In this document: piece after piece, positions 17,571-26,389 of the stretch | Numbering within the stretch: the first letter of the stretch is position 1 | How the letters are laid out: each line of letters starts with the position of its first letter | Source of the DNA: JAWLCA01 sp041687395 | GTDB lineage: Bacteria; Pseudomonadota; Alphaproteobacteria; Rhodobacterales; Rhodobacteraceae | Direction: 5' to 3' | Assembly: GCA_041687395.1 (NCBI GenBank) | Contig: JAWLCA010000016.1 | Span: forward strand, 1-64,000 | DNA length: 64,000 nucleotides | Program-made: the position numbers and the translations under genes | Notes under the pieces: model-generated | What the model saw: the letters and a program-made list of their open reading frames with translations, nothing else | The model's database searches: none | Told to the model about the DNA's origin: nothing

Positions 17571-18794
17571 CTATTCGTAGCGGCTGAAGACGAGGGTGGC
17601 GTTGGTGCCACCGAAGCCAAAGGAGTTCGACAGCACGCTGTCGAGAACGACCCCCTCACGCAATTCGGTCGCGATCTCCTCGGGTCGGATCGCGGGGTCG
17701 AGCGTGGCGACATTCGCCGAGGCGGCGATGAAGCCACCCTGCATCATCAGAAGCGAATAGATCGCCTCGTGCACGCCGGTGGCGCCCAGGCTGTGGCCGG
17801 TCAGCGACTTGGTCGAGGCGATGGGCGGGTGATCGTCGCCGAAGACGCGGCGCACGGCCTCCACCTCGGTCACGTCGCCCGCCGGGGTCGAGGTGCCGTG
17901 GGCGTTGATGTAGTCGATCCTGCGGCCTTCGGGTAGGGTCGAGACGGCTAGCCGCATCGACCGTTCGCCGCCCTCGCCGCTGGGGGCGACCATGTCGTAG
18001 CCGTCGGACGTGGCGCCATAGCCGGTCAGTTCGGCGTAGATCTTCGCGCCGCGGGCCTTGGCGTGCTCCAGCTCCTCCAGCACCACGACGCCGCCGCCGC
18101 CGGCGATGACGAAGCCGTCCCGGCTGGCGTCGAACGGGCGGCTCGCGGTCTCGGGCGTGTCGTTGTACTTTGACGACATCGCGCCCATCGCATCGAACAG
18201 GCACGAGAGCGTCCAGTCCAGTTCCTCGCCCCCACCGGCGAACACCACGTCCTGCTTGCCCATCTGGATCAGCTCCGCCGCGTTGCCGATGCAATGCGCC
18301 GAGGTGGAGCAGGCCGAGGTGATGGAATAGTTCACGCCCTTGATCTTGAACGGCGTGGCCAGGCAGGCAGAGGTTGTCGACGACATCCCCTTGGTCACAC
18401 TGAAGGGGCCGATGCGCTTGGGGCTGCCGCTTTCACGCACGATGTTGTGGGCGCGGTAGAGGCTTTTGGTCGACGGCCCGCCGGAGCCGACGATGATGCC
18501 CGTGCGCTCGTTCGACACCTCGGCCTCGGTCAGGCCGCTGTCCTTCACCGCCTGGTCCATGGCGATGAAGTTGTAGGCCGCCCCGTCGCCCATGAAGCGC
18601 AGGTTGCGTTTGTCGATATAGTCTTCCAGCACGATCTGCGGCTGGCCGTGGACCTGGCTGCGGAAGCCGCGTTCGGCATAGTCGGGGGCGAAGACGATGC
18701 CGGACCGGCCGGCGCGCAATGACGCCTCGACCTCGGCCACGTTATTGCCGATAGGCGAGACGACGCCCATTCCGGTGACGACGACACGACGCAT
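17571..18794 (-). CDS. fabB: Beta-ketoacyl-ACP synthase I
   Basis: 407 residues with the thiolase-type condensing fold. The active-site Cys is in SITSACSTSAHCIGNAAELI, and the two catalytic His residues are in NAHGTSTPAGDVTE and SLTGHSLGATGVHE. The start MRRVVVTGMGVVSPIGN is the family start. FabB elongates unsaturated intermediates made by FabA, so the fabA-fabB pair gives oxygen-independent unsaturated fatty acid synthesis. It follows fabA with a 27-bp gap. Confidence 0.96.
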   Translation of the reverse strand: MRRVVVTGMGVVSPIGNNVAEVEASLRAGRSGIVFAPDYAERGFRSQVHGQPQIVLEDYIDKRNLRFMGDGAAYNFIAMDQAVKDSGLTEAEVSNERTGIIVGSGGPSTKSLYRAHNIVRESGSPKRIGPFSVTKGMSSTTSACLATPFKIKGVNYSITSACSTSAHCIGNAAELIQMGKQDVVFAGGGEELDWTLSCLFDAMGAMSSKYNDTPETASRPFDASRDGFVIAGGGGVVVLEELEHAKARGAKIYAELTGYGATSDGYDMVAPSGEGGERSMRLAVSTLPEGRRIDYINAHGTSTPAGDVTEVEAVRRVFGDDHPPIASTKSLTGHSLGATGVHEAIYSLLMMQGGFIAASANVATLDPAIRPEEIATELREGVVLDSVLSNSFGFGGTNATLVFSRYE

Positions 18795-18821
18795 TGGCGG
18801 CTCTCCTACGGTTTCGTTCGG

Positions 18822-19331
18822 TCAGCTCTCGCTGAGAGCGACCTTCATGTCCTTCACGTGATAGATCACTTCTCCGTCAGCCTCGACCCGGCCGTCGGCG
18901 ACGCCCATGGTCAGCCGGCGGGTCTGCACGGCCTTGGTGAAGTCGACGAAATAGCGCAACATCTTGCGGTCGGGGCGGACCATGCCGGTCAGCTTCACCT
19001 CGCCCACACCCAGCGCGTAGCCGCGCCCCTGCCAGCCGCGCCAGCCGAGGTTGAAGCCGGTCAGTTGCCACAGACCGTCAAGCCCCAGGCAGCCGGGCAT
19101 GATCGGGTTGCCAGGGAAATGGCATTCGAAGAACCACAGGTCGGGGTGGATGTCGAATTCGGCCACCACATGGCCCTTGCCGTGCGCGCCGCCGTCGCCC
19201 GATATCTCGGTGATCCTGTCCATCATCAGCATCGGCGGAAGCGGCAGCTGGGCATTGCCCGGCCCGAACAGTTCGCCCCGCGCGCATTTCAGCAACGCCT
19301 CGCGGTCGAAGCTGGTCGGATAGTCCGCCAT
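18822..19331 (-). CDS. fabA: 3-hydroxydecanoyl-ACP dehydratase/isomerase
   Basis: 169 residues with a single hotdog domain. The catalytic segment FFECHFPGNPIMPGCLGLDG holds the active-site His, and the helix Asp lies just after it. FabA both dehydrates 3-hydroxydecanoyl-ACP and isomerises trans-2 to cis-3-decenoyl-ACP. I chose the ATG at 19331 (MADYPTSFDREALLKCARGE), with AAGGGG upstream, over the frame start at 19376. It is the first gene of the fab unit and divergent from irr. Confidence 0.95.
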   Translation of the reverse strand: MADYPTSFDREALLKCARGELFGPGNAQLPLPPMLMMDRITEISGDGGAHGKGHVVAEFDIHPDLWFFECHFPGNPIMPGCLGLDGLWQLTGFNLGWRGWQGRGYALGVGEVKLTGMVRPDRKMLRYFVDFTKAVQTRRLTMGVADGRVEADGEVIYHVKDMKVALSES

Positions 19332-19432
19332 GTGGTCTGCCCCTTGGTCGTTTGTCTGTCGCAATTCCTGTAGCACCCGTGTCGGGAGAGTGGCAAGGCC
19401 GGCGCCCGCGTTGCGTTGTGGCCGAATTCCAT

Positions 19433-19462
19433 TTGAAAACCACCGGTGCCGCCCTCTATATT
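19433..19462 (+). promoter_or_regulatory. Predicted irr promoter giving a leaderless transcript
   Basis: TTGAAA (19433-19438) and TATATT (19457-19462) are 18 bp apart. The -10 hexamer directly abuts the first possible ATG at 19463. A transcript starting about 7 nt after the -10 would begin at the second ATG (19469), with no room for a ribosome-binding site. Confidence 0.5.
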
Positions 19463-19903
19463 ATGGCTATGAGCGATCGTCTTGCAGACCCCGGAGCGCA
19501 GGCCGCCGAACGTGGCGCCCGCTGGCTGGCCCGTGCCGGTTTGCGGCCGACGCGGCAGCGGCTGTCGCTTGCGGCACTTCTGGTCGGCGACGGGCGAGAC
19601 CGGCACGTGACGGCAGAAAGCCTGTACGCGGCGGCGCAGGACGGGGCGGGCGTGTCTCTGGCCACCGTCTACAACACGCTGCGGGCGTTTTGCGACGCGG
19701 GCCTGATGCAGGAAGTGACCGTCGATGGCACGAAAAGTTATTTCGACACCCGGATGGATGATCATCCGCATTTCTACTGGGAAGATACGGCCGAGCTGAC
19801 GGACGCGCCTGCCGACCAGTTGGAGATCGCGCGCCTGCCCGAGGCGCCCGCGGGGGCCGAGGTTGCCCGTGTCGACGTCGTGATCCGCCTGCGCCGGACC
19901 TGA
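19463..19903 (+). CDS. irr: Fur-family iron response regulator (Irr type)
   Basis: About 146 residues. The Fur winged helix spans roughly residues 15-90 (AGLRPTRQRLSLAALL, HVTAESLYAAA, VSLATVYNTLRAFCDAGLMQ). The metal/heme region TRMDDHPHFYWEDTAEL is of Irr type, with an aromatic, His-poor site, and no C-terminal Cys cluster is present. In alphaproteobacteria Irr controls heme and iron genes. The divergent fabA-irr arrangement is common in Rhodobacteraceae. No ribosome-binding site precedes either ATG (19463 or 19469), which fits a leaderless mRNA. Confidence 0.82.
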   Translation: MAMSDRLADPGAQAAERGARWLARAGLRPTRQRLSLAALLVGDGRDRHVTAESLYAAAQDGAGVSLATVYNTLRAFCDAGLMQEVTVDGTKSYFDTRMDDHPHFYWEDTAELTDAPADQLEIARLPEAPAGAEVARVDVVIRLRRT

Positions 19904-19981
19904 ACGGCGCCCGCACGATCCCGCTTGCCCGAATCCGGCTTGTACTGCACCCTTGAGGCACGTGGTTGTCGTGAGGGGGCG

Positions 19982-20755
19982 ATGGCGAACAGCATCCCGG
20001 CAAGCTGGATGCCCGATGCGCAGATGGAGCGGATCCACGTTCACTGGACCGCTGGCCGGCATCAGGCAAACGCGACCGACAGGAGATCCTATCACATCCT
20101 GATCGAAGGTGACGGCAAGCTGGTGCGCGGCGACCGGCCGATTTCGGCCAACGACCCTGCGCGCAGGCGGCCCCGCGAGCAACCTGCAAGCCATACCTTG
20201 AGGGCAAATACCCGCGCCATCGGGGTGTCGATGTGCTGCATGCACAATGCCCGCGAGCGGCCCTTCGATGCCGGCCCCGCGCCACTGACGAAGGTACAGT
20301 GGGATCAGATGATCGCCTCCGTTGCGCAGCTTGCCCGCCGCTACGGAATTCCGGTGACGCCCCTGACGATCCTGACCCATGCCGAGGTTCAGGCCAATCT
20401 GGGCATCGCGCAGCGCAACAAGTGGGACATCACCGCACTGCCTTTCGAGCTTGGGACGCTGGGCGCTCAGGCCTGCGGCGACAAGCTGAGGCGCGAGGTT
20501 GCGGTGGCGATGGATGGTGCGCGCCCGGATCCCGGCCCGCCGCCCGATGACATGCGGCTGCCGCGCTTCAGGGTGACGGGCGTGGCGCCCTCCACCCTGA
20601 ACTTTCGCGACGCGCCCGGCGGCACCGTCGTCGGTGCCTTGGCCGAGAACACGCGGGTGGAACGGCTGGGCATCGTCGATGGCTGGTGGCGGGTGCGCAC
20701 ACCGTCAGGGCACGTGGGCTGGGTCTGGCACAGTTTTCTGCACGCGATGGGCTGA
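19982..20755 (+). CDS. N-acetylmuramoyl-L-alanine amidase-like protein with C-terminal SH3 domain
   Basis: 257 residues. The first 165 or so look like an amidase_2/PGRP domain: ERIHVHWTAG carries the first zinc-type His, LTHAEVQ a second His, and RNKWDITALPFEL is typical of phage-like amidases. The last 65 residues form an SH3b module (STLNFRDAPGG to HVGWVWHSFLHAMG). There is no signal peptide, so export would need a holin, a secretion system or lysis. The start follows GAGGGGCG. No phage genes adjoin it. Confidence 0.78.
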   Translation: MANSIPASWMPDAQMERIHVHWTAGRHQANATDRRSYHILIEGDGKLVRGDRPISANDPARRRPREQPASHTLRANTRAIGVSMCCMHNARERPFDAGPAPLTKVQWDQMIASVAQLARRYGIPVTPLTILTHAEVQANLGIAQRNKWDITALPFELGTLGAQACGDKLRREVAVAMDGARPDPGPPPDDMRLPRFRVTGVAPSTLNFRDAPGGTVVGALAENTRVERLGIVDGWWRVRTPSGHVGWVWHSFLHAMG

Positions 20756-20845
20756 TCCGTCGCGCGGGGCCGTCGGGGCGGCTGCGTGACCGTTGCGGGA
20801 ACCTGCGGTTTGGGCTAGACCCGCGGCGCAATCCCGGAGACCCGC

Positions 20846-22183
20846 ATGACCGCGCCCAAAGCCGCTGCGCCGAAGAAGCTTTTCATCAAGACCTACGGCT
20901 GCCAGATGAACGTCTATGACAGCGAGCGCATGGCCGAGGCTATGGGGGGGCAGGGCTATGTCACCACCGACCGCGCCGACGAGGCCGACCTGATCCTGCT
21001 GAACACCTGTCACATCCGGGAAAAGGCGTCGGAAAAGGTTTACTCCGAGATCGGTCGGCTCAAGCCGCTGAAGGCCGCCAATCCCGACTTGAAGATCGGC
21101 GTGGCAGGCTGCGTCGCCCAGGCCGAGGGCGAGGAAATTCTGCGCCGCGCGCCGCTGGTCGATCTGGTCGTGGGGCCGCAGGCCTATCACCGCCTGCCGG
21201 ACCTGACAGCCCGCGCGGTGGGCGGCGCCCGGACGCTGGACACAGATTTCCCGGCCGAGGACAAGTTCGATCACCTGCCGAAGGTGCGCGCGAAATCCGG
21301 CCCGACCGCCTTTCTGACCGTGCAGGAGGGGTGCGACAAGTTCTGCGCCTTCTGCGTCGTCCCCTACACCCGCGGGGCCGAGGTCAGCCGCCCGGCCGCG
21401 CGCATCTTGGCCGAGGCGCAGGCGCTGGTGGAGCGCGGTGCGCGCGAGATCACGCTGCTAGGCCAGAACGTCAACGCCTATCACGACGCGGGCGAAGGGG
21501 GCATCTGGGGACTGGCGCGGCTGATCCGTGAACTGGCGCGGATCGAGGGGCTGGCGCGGATCCGCTACACCACCAGCCATCCCAACGACATGGAAGACGA
21601 CCTGATCGCCGCCCATGGCGATTGCGAAAAGCTGATGCCCTATCTGCACCTGCCGGTGCAGTCGGGGTCGGACCGCATCCTGAAGGCGATGAACCGCAAA
21701 CATACGGCCGAGCACTACATCCGCCTGATCGAGCGGCTGCGCGCTGCCCGCCCCGATCTGCTGCTGTCGGGCGATTTCATCGTCGGATTCCCCGGCGAGA
21801 CGGACGCGGATTTCGAGGCGACGGTGGATCTGGTCCGCGCCGTGAATTACGGGCAGGCCTATTCGTTCAAGTATTCCGCCCGCCCCGGCACACCGGCGGC
21901 CGAGCGCGCGCCGGTCGATCCGCAGGTCGCCGACGAGCGCCTGCAGCGGTTGCAGGCTCTGCTGACCGACCAGCAGCGCGCGGCGCAAGAGGCGATGGTG
22001 GGGCGCACCGTCCACGTGCTGTTCGAGAAGCGGGGCCGTCTGGCCGGGCAGATGGTGGGCAAGTCCGATCACCTGCATGCGGTCCATGTGACGGACGATT
22101 CGCTTTCCGCGGGCGATCTGCGCGCCGTGCGCATCACGTCCAGCGGGCCGAATTCTCTCGGCGGCGAGATTGTGGGCAGTTGA
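20846..22183 (+). CDS. miaB: tRNA-2-methylthio-N6-dimethylallyladenosine synthase
   Basis: 445 residues. The N-terminal methylthiotransferase domain begins FIKTYGCQMNVYDSERMAE and includes LLNTCHIREKASEK and GVAGCVAQ, which bind the auxiliary 4Fe-4S cluster. The radical-SAM cluster motif is GCDKFCAFCVVPYTRG near residue 160. The C-terminal TRAM domain holds GRTVHVLFEKRGR. It methylthiolates i6A37 of tRNAs reading UNN codons. The ATG follows GGAG. Only a weak hairpin follows the gene. Confidence 0.96.
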   Translation: MTAPKAAAPKKLFIKTYGCQMNVYDSERMAEAMGGQGYVTTDRADEADLILLNTCHIREKASEKVYSEIGRLKPLKAANPDLKIGVAGCVAQAEGEEILRRAPLVDLVVGPQAYHRLPDLTARAVGGARTLDTDFPAEDKFDHLPKVRAKSGPTAFLTVQEGCDKFCAFCVVPYTRGAEVSRPAARILAEAQALVERGAREITLLGQNVNAYHDAGEGGIWGLARLIRELARIEGLARIRYTTSHPNDMEDDLIAAHGDCEKLMPYLHLPVQSGSDRILKAMNRKHTAEHYIRLIERLRAARPDLLLSGDFIVGFPGETDADFEATVDLVRAVNYGQAYSFKYSARPGTPAAERAPVDPQVADERLQRLQALLTDQQRAAQEAMVGRTVHVLFEKRGRLAGQMVGKSDHLHAVHVTDDSLSAGDLRAVRITSSGPNSLGGEIVGS

Positions 22184-22303
22184 GCCACAGCGCGGCGATT
22201 TCGTGCCGCGCGGCCGAAGGGGAACGAGAAAATGCCTTACAGCCCGAGGATCCTTTGCTAGTCTCAGATCGTGGGCGCCGTCGCGCCCTTTGGCTGGAGG
22301 AGC

Positions 22304-22456
22304 ATGGCTGCAGACACGCGCATCGGCAGGATCGGCACCGCATCCGCGGCACCTGACGCTGTCACAATCCTTTCGCTTGTCAAAGCCTCTCCCGATCCCC
22401 ACCTTGGTCCTGCAACACCCTGGATAAGGAGCCCCGCTTGGGCATCAGCGCGCTGA
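22304..22456 (+). CDS. Possible short upstream ORF overlapping the phoH start
   Basis: A 50-codon frame starts at an ATG preceded by GGAGGAGC, a better ribosome-binding site than most genes here have, and its end overlaps the first 19 nt of phoH. The encoded peptide resembles no family I know, and its third-position GC is lower than in neighbouring genes. It could be a translated leader coupling to phoH, or chance. The rest of the 22184-22437 gap shows no feature. Confidence 0.25.
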   Translation: MAADTRIGRIGTASAAPDAVTILSLVKASPDPHLGPATPWIRSPAWASAR

Positions 22457-23448
22457 CCCCCCCGCCCCGGTCCGAAGACGTACTGGAATCGCGTCTGGAA
22501 TTTCCCGATAACCGATTGCTCATCGATCTTTGCGGCGAATTCGACCGTAACCTTGCCCGGATCGAGCAGCAGACCGGCGTTCACATCCTGCGGCGGGGCA
22601 ACCAACTTGCGGTTATGGGCGAGGCCGGGCCGCGCGAACAGGCGGTCGAGGTGCTGAAGGCCGCTTACGCGCGGCTCGAGGAAGGCCGCAGCCTGGAGGA
22701 GGGCGATCTGGACGCAACCATCCGCATGGGACGTCCCGGACCGGCAGAGGGCGGCGAACAACTGGAGATGTTCCAGGGCGGCCGCGTGGAACTGCGCACC
22801 CGCAAGAAGGTGGTAGAGCCGCGCACCGACGCGCAGAAGGTGTATGTCCAGCAACTGTTCACGCACGAACTGGCCTTTGGCATTGGCCCCGCAGGTACCG
22901 GCAAGACCTATCTGGCCGTTGCCGTGGGTGTCACGATGTTTCTGGGCGGCCATGTGGACAAGATCATCCTGTCGCGCCCGGCGGTCGAGGCGGGGGAAAG
23001 GCTGGGTTTCCTGCCGGGCGACATGAAGGAAAAGGTCGATCCCTACATGCAGCCGCTCTACGACGCGCTGAACGACTTCATTCCGGCCAAGCAGTTGCAG
23101 AAGCTGTTCGAGGAGAAGCGGATCGAGATCGCGCCGCTGGCCTTCATGCGCGGCCGGACGCTGGCCAATGCCTTCGTCGTGCTGGACGAGGCGCAGAACG
23201 CGACCGCGATGCAGATGAAGATGTTCCTGACCCGTCTGGGCGAAGGCTCGCGCATGGTCATCACCGGCGACCGCAGCCAGATCGACCTGCCGCGCGGCGT
23301 GTCCTCGGGGCTGGCCGAGGCCGAGCGCATCCTCGAGGGCGTCAAGGGCGTGGCCTTCAGCTACTTCACCGCCAAGGACGTGGTGCGCCATCCGCTGGTC
23401 GCCCGCATCATCGAGGCCTATGACCGCGACGATGCCCGGCCCCTGTGA
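22438..23448 (+). CDS. phoH: PhoH family ATPase
   Basis: 336 residues. The N-terminal KH-like region (about 20-80, RLEFPDNRLLIDLCGEFD) precedes a P-loop domain. Its Walker A motif is GPAGTGKTYLAVAVG near residue 150 and its Walker B motif is VVLDEAQNAT. ITGDRSQIDLPRGVSSGL is a PhoH hallmark. PhoH acts with YbeY in RNA metabolism. The start is a TTG, chosen because AAGGAG lies 6 nt upstream (22426-22431) and no in-frame ATG precedes the conserved region. It overlaps ybeY. Confidence 0.93.
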   Translation: MGISALTPPPRSEDVLESRLEFPDNRLLIDLCGEFDRNLARIEQQTGVHILRRGNQLAVMGEAGPREQAVEVLKAAYARLEEGRSLEEGDLDATIRMGRPGPAEGGEQLEMFQGGRVELRTRKKVVEPRTDAQKVYVQQLFTHELAFGIGPAGTGKTYLAVAVGVTMFLGGHVDKIILSRPAVEAGERLGFLPGDMKEKVDPYMQPLYDALNDFIPAKQLQKLFEEKRIEIAPLAFMRGRTLANAFVVLDEAQNATAMQMKMFLTRLGEGSRMVITGDRSQIDLPRGVSSGLAEAERILEGVKGVAFSYFTAKDVVRHPLVARIIEAYDRDDARPL

Positions 23449-23947
23449 CACTCTGATCGAGGACGGCCGCTGGCAGGAGATCGACCTGCCGGGGCTGACG
23501 GACAGGGCGGCGGCGGAGACGCTGGCCGCCCTTGGCCTTGACCCGCGCGGGTTCGAGATCAGCGTTCTGGCCAGTGACGACGATCGGATTGCCGTTCTGA
23601 ACGCCGATTTCCGCGGCAAGGCCACGCCGACGAACGTGCTGTCCTGGCCATCCGAGGAACGAGGCGCGGCTGAGCCAGGCATGGCGCCCGATCTTCCACA
23701 GGGCGACCCGAACGACCCGTGCGAACTCGGCGACATTGCTATGTCCTACGACACCTGCGCGCGCGAGGCGGCGGCTCAGGGTAAGCGGTTTTCTGATCAC
23801 GCGACGCATCTGATCGTGCACGCGACGTTGCATCTGCTTGGTTATGATCATATCGCCGATGAAGATGCCGTCCTGATGGAAGCGCTGGAGGCGCGGATAC
23901 TTGCGGGACTGGGGGTCGATGACCCATATTTGGTGGTGGACGACTAA
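23420..23947 (+). CDS. ybeY: Endoribonuclease YbeY (rRNA maturation)
   Basis: 175 residues with the zinc signature HLIVHATLHLLGYDHI near the C-terminus, whose three His bind the metal. ATPTNVLSWPS is the second conserved block. YbeY matures the 16S rRNA 3' end and takes part in ribosome quality control. The GAGG upstream favours the ATG at 23420, which overlaps phoH by 29 bp; the ATG at 23432 is also possible. It is part of the usual phoH-ybeY-corC-lnt operon. Confidence 0.93.
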   Translation: MTATMPGPCDTLIEDGRWQEIDLPGLTDRAAAETLAALGLDPRGFEISVLASDDDRIAVLNADFRGKATPTNVLSWPSEERGAAEPGMAPDLPQGDPNDPCELGDIAMSYDTCAREAAAQGKRFSDHATHLIVHATLHLLGYDHIADEDAVLMEALEARILAGLGVDDPYLVVDD

Positions 23948-23973
23948 TTGTCCCGATCGGTTGGAAAGGAACT

Positions 23974-24840
23974 ATGAGCGACACTGGCGACGGGTCTAGG
24001 GCAGCGCAGAGCGCGCTGGAACTGGACGAGGAGAGCGGGCAACGAGGATTATTCGGGCGCCTGCTTGAGGCCTTCAGTCCACAGGACGAAGATGACGACG
24101 AGGCGCCGCGGATAGAGCGCCCCGCCCTTGCGCTGGGAAACCTGCGCCGGATGCGGGTCGAGGATGTGATGATCCCAAAGGCCGATGTGGTCGCCGTGCC
24201 GGTCGATATCGGCAAGGCCGAACTGGTCGAGGTGTTTCGTGAAAGCGGATTCTCCCGCCTGCCGGTCTACAAGGAGACGCTCGACCATCCGCTCGGCCTG
24301 CTGCTGCTGAAGGATTTCGCGCTGGAATGCGGTTTCAACGGCTCCGGGTCGCGGCTGTCGTTGCGCAAGATTCTGCGGCCGATGCTGTTCGTGCCGCCCT
24401 CCATGCCACTGTCGATCCTGCTGCAGAAGATGCAGACGGAGCGGACCCACATGGCGCTGGTGATCGACGAATACGGCGGTGTGGATGGTCTGGTGACGAT
24501 CGAGGATCTGATTGAGCAGGTCATCGGCGACATTTCCGACGAACACGACACGGCCGAGGATGGTCAGTGGACGCAGGAAAAGCCGGGTGTCTACATCGCG
24601 CTCGCCAAGGCCGATCTGCAAGAGTTCGAAGCCGAGATCGGCATGGGCCTGTCCGAGCCGCTTGAGGACGAGGAAGCCGATACCTTGGGCGGGTTGGTCT
24701 TCGTGCTGGCCGGGCGCGTCCCGGCGCGGGGCGAGGTGATCCCGCATCCCGCGGGCCTCCAGTTCGAGGTGGTGGATGCCGATCCTCGTCGGATCAAGCG
24801 GTTAAGGGTGCGCCTGCCGGGCGCGACCACCGGGCGTTGA
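23974..24840 (+). CDS. corC: CBS-domain CorC/HlyC family protein (hemolysin-like)
   Basis: 288 residues. A short acidic N-terminus is followed by two CBS domains (about 65-125 and 130-190; VEDVMIPKADVVAVP and MALVIDEYGGVDGLVTIEDL). A C-terminal CorC_HlyC domain (about 205-280) ends EVVDADPRRIKRLRVRLPG. It lacks the membrane domain of larger CNNM-like proteins. CorC is linked to magnesium/cobalt efflux. It has a GGAAAGGA ribosome-binding site, and its stop codon overlaps the lnt start by 4 bp. Confidence 0.9.
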   Translation: MSDTGDGSRAAQSALELDEESGQRGLFGRLLEAFSPQDEDDDEAPRIERPALALGNLRRMRVEDVMIPKADVVAVPVDIGKAELVEVFRESGFSRLPVYKETLDHPLGLLLLKDFALECGFNGSGSRLSLRKILRPMLFVPPSMPLSILLQKMQTERTHMALVIDEYGGVDGLVTIEDLIEQVIGDISDEHDTAEDGQWTQEKPGVYIALAKADLQEFEAEIGMGLSEPLEDEEADTLGGLVFVLAGRVPARGEVIPHPAGLQFEVVDADPRRIKRLRVRLPGATTGR

Positions 24841-26300
24841 TCTCGTCCCCCCCGCGATGGCGCGCGCCGGCGTTGGCGGCGCTCGCGGGTGCTGGTGTGG
24901 CGCTCGGCCAAGCCCCGCTGGGATGGTGGTTCGTCGCTTTTCCTGCGCTTGCGGGACTTTTCACGCTTCTCGCCGAGGCTGGCGGATGGCGGCGCGCCTT
25001 CGGTCTGGGATGGGTTGCCGGCGCTGGCTATTTCGCGGTGGCACTGTTCTGGATTGTTGAGCCATTTCTGGTCGACCCAGATCGCCACGCTTGGATGGCA
25101 CCCTTTGCGCTGGTCGGCATGGTCGGCGGCATGGCGCTTTTCTGGGGGGCGGCGGCCGCGTTGGGGGCCTGGCTGGGCGGGCGCGGTGGCCTGGCGCTGG
25201 GCTTTGCGCTGTCGGATCTGGTGCGCGGGTTCTTTCTGACCGGCTTTCCCTGGGCATTGATTGGACACATCTGGATCGACACGCCAGTGGTGCAACTGGC
25301 GACCGTGGTGGGCGCGGTGGGGTTGACCCTGCTGACGACGCTGGCGGCGGCCGCCGTGATCCGCCCGCGTGGCGCGGGGATCGTGGCGGCGGCGCTTCTG
25401 GGCGCCTGGCTGGGTGGACTGTGGCTGATGGCGCAGCCCGTGCCTGCGCGCGAGGTGCCCGTGACGCTGCGTCTGGTACAGCCCAACGCGACCCAGCACC
25501 TGAAATGGGATCCCGACTATGCGCGGCAGTTCTTCCAGCGCCTTCTGGACCTGTCGGCCCCCGGCGATACCCCGCCCGATCTGGTGATCTGGCCGGAAAC
25601 CGCCGTGCCCTTCCTGCTGGAAGCTGACCACTGGGCGCTTCCCCTGATCGCCGACGCGGCGGGCGGGGTGCCGGTGGCGCTGGGCATCCAGCGTGCCGAG
25701 GGTTCGCGGTATTACAATAGCCTGACCGTCATCCGCCCGGATGCCAAAATCGGACCGGTCTATGACAAGCACCACCTGACGCCGTTCGGTGAATACATCC
25801 CTCTTGGCGATCTTGCCGCCCGCTTCGGCCTGCGCGGGTTCGCCGCGCAAGAGGGGGCAGGCTATTCTCCTGGTCCCGGCCCTGAACTGATCGACCTCGG
25901 CCCCGCGGGTCGCGCGCTGCCGCTGATCTGCTACGAGGCGATCTTTCCCCACAACCTGCGCGGCACCGATCGGCCCGACTGGCTGCTGCAGATCACCAAT
26001 GACGGCTGGTTCGGGCAGTTCTCGGGGCCCTATCAGCACCTGGCACAGGCGCGGTTGCGCGCGGTGGAGCAGGGGCTGCCGATGATCCGGGTGGCCAATA
26101 CCGGCGTCACCGCGGTGATCGACGCGCGCGGTCGGGTGCTGCAATCGATCGACCTTGACCGCCACGGGGCAATCGACGCCGTGCTGCCGGGAGCGCTGGC
26201 CCCCACGCCCTACGCCCGCGCCGGGGATGGACCGGTCACCGTCGGACTTTTCGTGGCTTTTGGCGCACTTGGCTGGCGCCGCTGGCGCAATCGGGATTGA
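24837..26300 (+). CDS. lnt: Apolipoprotein N-acyltransferase
   Basis: 487 residues. The N-terminal half has about six membrane helices. A periplasmic nitrilase-type domain (about 205-450) has the Glu-Lys-Cys triad: VIWPETAVPF, YDKHHLTPFGEYIP and LICYEAIFP. A final helix lies at the C-terminus. It N-acylates the N-terminal cysteine of lipoproteins in the inner membrane. The start is a TTG whose bases overlap the corC stop, implying translational coupling; no better start exists before the first helix. Confidence 0.93.
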   Translation: MISSPPRWRAPALAALAGAGVALGQAPLGWWFVAFPALAGLFTLLAEAGGWRRAFGLGWVAGAGYFAVALFWIVEPFLVDPDRHAWMAPFALVGMVGGMALFWGAAAALGAWLGGRGGLALGFALSDLVRGFFLTGFPWALIGHIWIDTPVVQLATVVGAVGLTLLTTLAAAAVIRPRGAGIVAAALLGAWLGGLWLMAQPVPAREVPVTLRLVQPNATQHLKWDPDYARQFFQRLLDLSAPGDTPPDLVIWPETAVPFLLEADHWALPLIADAAGGVPVALGIQRAEGSRYYNSLTVIRPDAKIGPVYDKHHLTPFGEYIPLGDLAARFGLRGFAAQEGAGYSPGPGPELIDLGPAGRALPLICYEAIFPHNLRGTDRPDWLLQITNDGWFGQFSGPYQHLAQARLRAVEQGLPMIRVANTGVTAVIDARGRVLQSIDLDRHGAIDAVLPGALAPTPYARAGDGPVTVGLFVAFGALGWRRWRNRD

Positions 26301-26335
26301 CCCGGCCGCCCGGCCCGCTTATCGCTGCGGTCTGA

Positions 26336-26385
26336 CCCGTCACAACGGCTTCCTGGCGTGGCGGGGTTGACCCTAATGGAGCACT
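26336..26385 (+). ncRNA. SAM/SAH riboswitch upstream of metK
   Basis: The conserved stretch CACAACGGCTTCCTGGCGTG at 26341-26360 and the downstream AATGGAGCA (26375-26383) are the hallmarks of the SAM/SAH class. GTCAC (26339-26343) pairs with GTGGC (26358-26362), including one G-U pair. The 3' pseudoknot strand contains GGAG, the metK ribosome-binding site, 8 nt before the ATG. Ligand binding should therefore block translation. Confidence 0.9.
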
Positions 26386-26389
26386 TCCC

